Assembly (NCBI GenBank): GCA_035448625.1
Contig: DAOTJI010000099.1
Location: 1-7,643, forward strand
Length of the DNA: 7,643 nucleotides
Direction of reading: 5' to 3'
Origin: UBA8904 sp035448625
GTDB lineage: Bacteria; Desulfobacterota; Syntrophia; Syntrophales; Smithellaceae
The notes under the pieces were generated by a model. It made no database searches. It was not told the origin of the DNA and saw only the letters and a list, made by a program, of their open reading frames with translations. Within the stretch, counting starts at the first letter, position 1, and every line of letters begins with the position of its first letter. The position numbers and the translations under genes were made by a program. This document shows positions 6,122-7,643 of the stretch, piece by piece.

Positions 6122-7279
6122 TCATCCTCTCGGCTTTTCGCCTTGAAAAATCGCGATCAGCGTCTGGGAGACGGAAATCTCCCGGTGGGCCAGGTAAAAC
6201 AGAAAAACACCCAGCAGCGCGAAGAGCACATTCGGCGCCCAGACGCCGAGTGCCGGGTCCATTCTGCCGTTTTCCACCAGGGCTTCTCCCCCGATTCGCA
6301 GCAGGTAATAGGCGGCCACAATGATGAGGCCGACGGCGAAGCCCCGGGATTTTACGGCCCGATGGTGCGTGATGCCCAGCGGTATGGCCAGCAGTGCGAA
6401 GAAAAGACAGGACAGGGGGATGGAAAACTTTTTATGCACCTCAATGGCCAGTTCCCGCACGACCGCATCCGCCAGCGCCGGTTTTTTCATTCGCTCCAGA
6501 AGCTCCGACAGAGTCATCTCGGTGCTGGACTTGGATTCGTCGGTAAAAGACGCGAACGTTGACGACAGGTCAAGGTTGATGTCGTAGCTTTTAAAATCCA
6601 CTTTCCGGTAATTTTTCAAATCTTTGCCCACGGTGTGAATCGAGCCGTCTTCAAGGCGCAACTTCAAAATCATCAGCTTCGGATCGGCCACCAGGAAGGC
6701 TTTCTTTGCGAGGATCGTGTTTTGTTCGCCCAGGACTCGGCTGTCCGAGATGATCACGTTTTCCATCGATTCCCCGTCGGCCGGAACGGTATCGGCATAC
6801 AAGAGCAGTCCTTTGAAGTCGGCGTTGAAAACTTTTTCCTTGATGCCGATGCCGGCATTTTGCGAGGCCAGTTCAAAGAGAAGCCGCTTGGAGGCGAAGT
6901 TGCTCTGGGGCACCAGAAAATATCCGATGACCATGGCGCAGGCAAAGGCCATCAGGGAGGCGACCGCCACCGGATAAGAAAGCTGAAGCAGGCTGACGCC
7001 GGACGCCTTCAGGACCGTGATTTCGTTGTCGGCGGACAGACGGCCCATGGCAATGAGGATGGAAACCAGAAGCGCGATGGGGATGGTAAACAGCATGAAA
7101 TTGGGCATGATCAGAACAATCAGATGCCCGATGTCCAGAACCCGGATGCCTTTATTGACCATCAGGTCCATGATCTGCAGAATTTTGCCCATCAGCAGCA
7201 CAAACGTCAGGACAAAGAGAATAATGATGAAGGGAAGGGCGATTTCCCGGAATATGTAGCGATTGATAATTTTATTCAT
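6122..7279 (-). CDS. lptF: LPS export ABC transporter permease LptF
   Basis: LptF is the partner of LptG in the LptB2FG exporter. The 385-residue protein has membrane segments at about 15-35, 52-78 and 102-123, a large periplasmic beta-rich domain (about 124-285), and segments at about 287-304, 312-330 and 346-364. SADNEITVLKASGVS (82-96) is the coupling helix contacting the LptB ATPase, and FSIPLSCLFFALLAIPLG (285-302) is a typical fourth segment. First position in the pair and family likeness favour LptF, since lptF normally precedes lptG. The ATG at 7279 gives MNKIINRYIFREI, the expected N-terminus, but I see no Shine-Dalgarno sequence before it. lptB, lptC and lptA are not in the window, which is common because lptFG often stand apart from them. 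Confidence 0.94.
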   Translation of the reverse strand: MNKIINRYIFREIALPFIIILFVLTFVLLMGKILQIMDLMVNKGIRVLDIGHLIVLIMPNFMLFTIPIALLVSILIAMGRLSADNEITVLKASGVSLLQLSYPVAVASLMAFACAMVIGYFLVPQSNFASKRLLFELASQNAGIGIKEKVFNADFKGLLLYADTVPADGESMENVIISDSRVLGEQNTILAKKAFLVADPKLMILKLRLEDGSIHTVGKDLKNYRKVDFKSYDINLDLSSTFASFTDESKSSTEMTLSELLERMKKPALADAVVRELAIEVHKKFSIPLSCLFFALLAIPLGITHHRAVKSRGFAVGLIIVAAYYLLRIGGEALVENGRMDPALGVWAPNVLFALLGVFLFYLAHREISVSQTLIAIFQGEKPRG

Positions 7280-7305
7280 AGCGCACTTTAAAAATTTTGA
7301 AAAAA

Positions 7306-7333
7306 ACTATCACGCATCGGCGTTTTTGCACAA
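7306..7333 (-). promoter_or_regulatory. Possible lptFG promoter
   Basis: On the minus strand TTGTGC (7333-7328) lies 16 bases before GATAGT (7311-7306), matching three and four of six consensus bases. Transcription would start near 7299, about 20 bases before the lptF ATG, leaving a short leader without a ribosome binding site. The match is modest, and a start further upstream is possible. Confidence 0.3.
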
Positions 7334-7388
7334 GGAAAACATGCAGCCATGACAAAATGGTTTTCGCCCGCCGGACGCTATTGTTTTG

Positions 7389-7417
7389 TTGACAGTCGGG
7401 TGTATTTTGTCTATATT
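7389..7417 (+). promoter_or_regulatory. Near-consensus sigma-70 promoter, plus strand
   Basis: TTGACA (7389-7394), a 17-base spacer, then TATATT (7412-7417) match 11 of 12 consensus bases at ideal spacing. Transcription should start near 7424 and run rightwards, away from lptF. Within the window the only thing downstream is a short coding start (7469-7501) and a palindromic repeat. The intended gene is therefore either interrupted or lies past the right edge. Confidence 0.7.
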
Positions 7418-7468
7418 CCTTGCGAACTTTGCCGAACCTGCCCGCCGCTGAAGGGAATAGATCTGATC

Positions 7469-7501
7469 GTGAAGATGAATGCCATGCGCCGGATCGATTA
7501 G
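7469..7501 (+). pseudogene. Possible 5' remnant of a gene cut off beside the repeat
   Basis: Downstream of the strong promoter, a frame starting at GTG 7469 (or ATG 7475 or 7484) reads VKMNAMRRID and then meets TAG, only seven bases before the repeat begins. AAGGGA (7451-7456) could be a distant ribosome site. From memory, the beginning MRRID resembles the N-terminus of family 9 glycosyltransferases (LPS heptosyltransferase type), which often start with R-x-I-D before a hydrophobic stretch. An LPS gene beside lptF would make sense. With ten residues this is a guess. The frame is open back to ATG 7349, but that part overlaps the promoter and is probably not coding. Confidence 0.28.
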
Positions 7502-7508
7502 AGAGATT

Positions 7509-7643
7509 TGACGGCTTCGTAAAAAGTCAATTTCGCACTCTTTTCGTCATACCGGCGAAGGCCGGTATCCAGTAATTACAATGAGTTATGGACCCCGGCT
7601 TTCGCCGGGGTGACGGTGTGGGTTGCTTTTTACGAGGTCGTCA
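7509..7643. repeat. 135-bp MITE-like repeat with terminal inverted repeats and two hairpins
   Basis: The left end TGACGGCTTCGTAAAAAG (7509-7526) is matched, inverted, by the right end (reverse complement TGACGACCTCGTAAAAAG), with two differences in 18. Inside are two perfect 8-bp hairpins: ATACCGGC-GAAG-GCCGGTAT (7549-7568) and ACCCCGGC-TTTC-GCCGGGGT (7592-7611). The hairpins are themselves related in inverted orientation (CGTCA before the first, TGACG after the second), so the whole element is roughly palindromic. It codes for nothing. From memory, repeats of this type occur in many copies in deltaproteobacterial genomes. The last base of the window is also the last base of the element, so flanking duplications cannot be checked. 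Confidence 0.88.

Noticed and set aside
5518..6324. Plus-strand open frame across lptG and the end of lptF
   Set aside because: It is antisense to a clear membrane protein gene and has a Gly/His/Arg/Gln-rich composition without motifs.
7349..7501. A 50-codon frame containing CELCRTC
   Set aside because: Its first 40 codons overlap a near-consensus promoter and no good ribosome site precedes the ATG; only the last ten codons are kept as a possible gene start.

Overview
The window looks like ordinary chromosome from a Gram-negative bacterium, most likely a deltaproteobacterium (Desulfobacterota; the style recalls Syntrophus/Smithella-type genomes). The outer-membrane transport genes lptF and lptG require a lipopolysaccharide-bearing outer membrane. 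The short palindromic repeat at the right end is of a kind I associate with that group. The taxonomic call is inference, not a database result.

Layout, left to right. Positions 1-100 hold the tail of an unidentified plus-strand gene and a strong intrinsic terminator. Positions 102-1479 hold a two-gene vitamin B5 operon. It begins with a structured leader whose last hairpin ends in a U-tract directly before the panC start codon and buries the ribosome binding site, so it looks like an attenuator. panC (pantothenate synthetase) and panD (aspartate decarboxylase, which makes beta-alanine) follow. Positions 1480-3296 are a looser region with a cysteine-rich SEC-C metal-binding protein of unknown role, a degraded repeat, and a small YheU/UPF0270 protein. 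Positions 3297-4721 encode S-adenosylhomocysteinase (ahcY). Positions 4722-5037 separate two convergent transcription units and hold GC-rich hairpins and a palindrome of about 176 bp. Positions 5038-7279, minus strand, are lptF followed by lptG, four bases apart. Positions 7280-7643 hold a possible lptF promoter, a near-consensus plus-strand promoter, a short coding start that stops just before a 135-bp repeat with terminal inverted repeats, and that repeat, which ends exactly at the window edge.

How the genes work together. PanD supplies beta-alanine and PanC joins it to pantoate to give pantothenate, the coenzyme A precursor; panB is not in the window. AhcY removes S-adenosylhomocysteine and so keeps methylation reactions running. 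LptF and LptG form the inner-membrane core of the LPS exporter. The truncated coding start beside them may be the head of an LPS glycosyltransferase, which would fit the envelope context but is weakly supported.

I see no CRISPR array, tRNA, rRNA, intact insertion sequence or defence system. The points most worth following are the panC leader, the long palindrome, and the promoter plus interrupted gene at the right edge.
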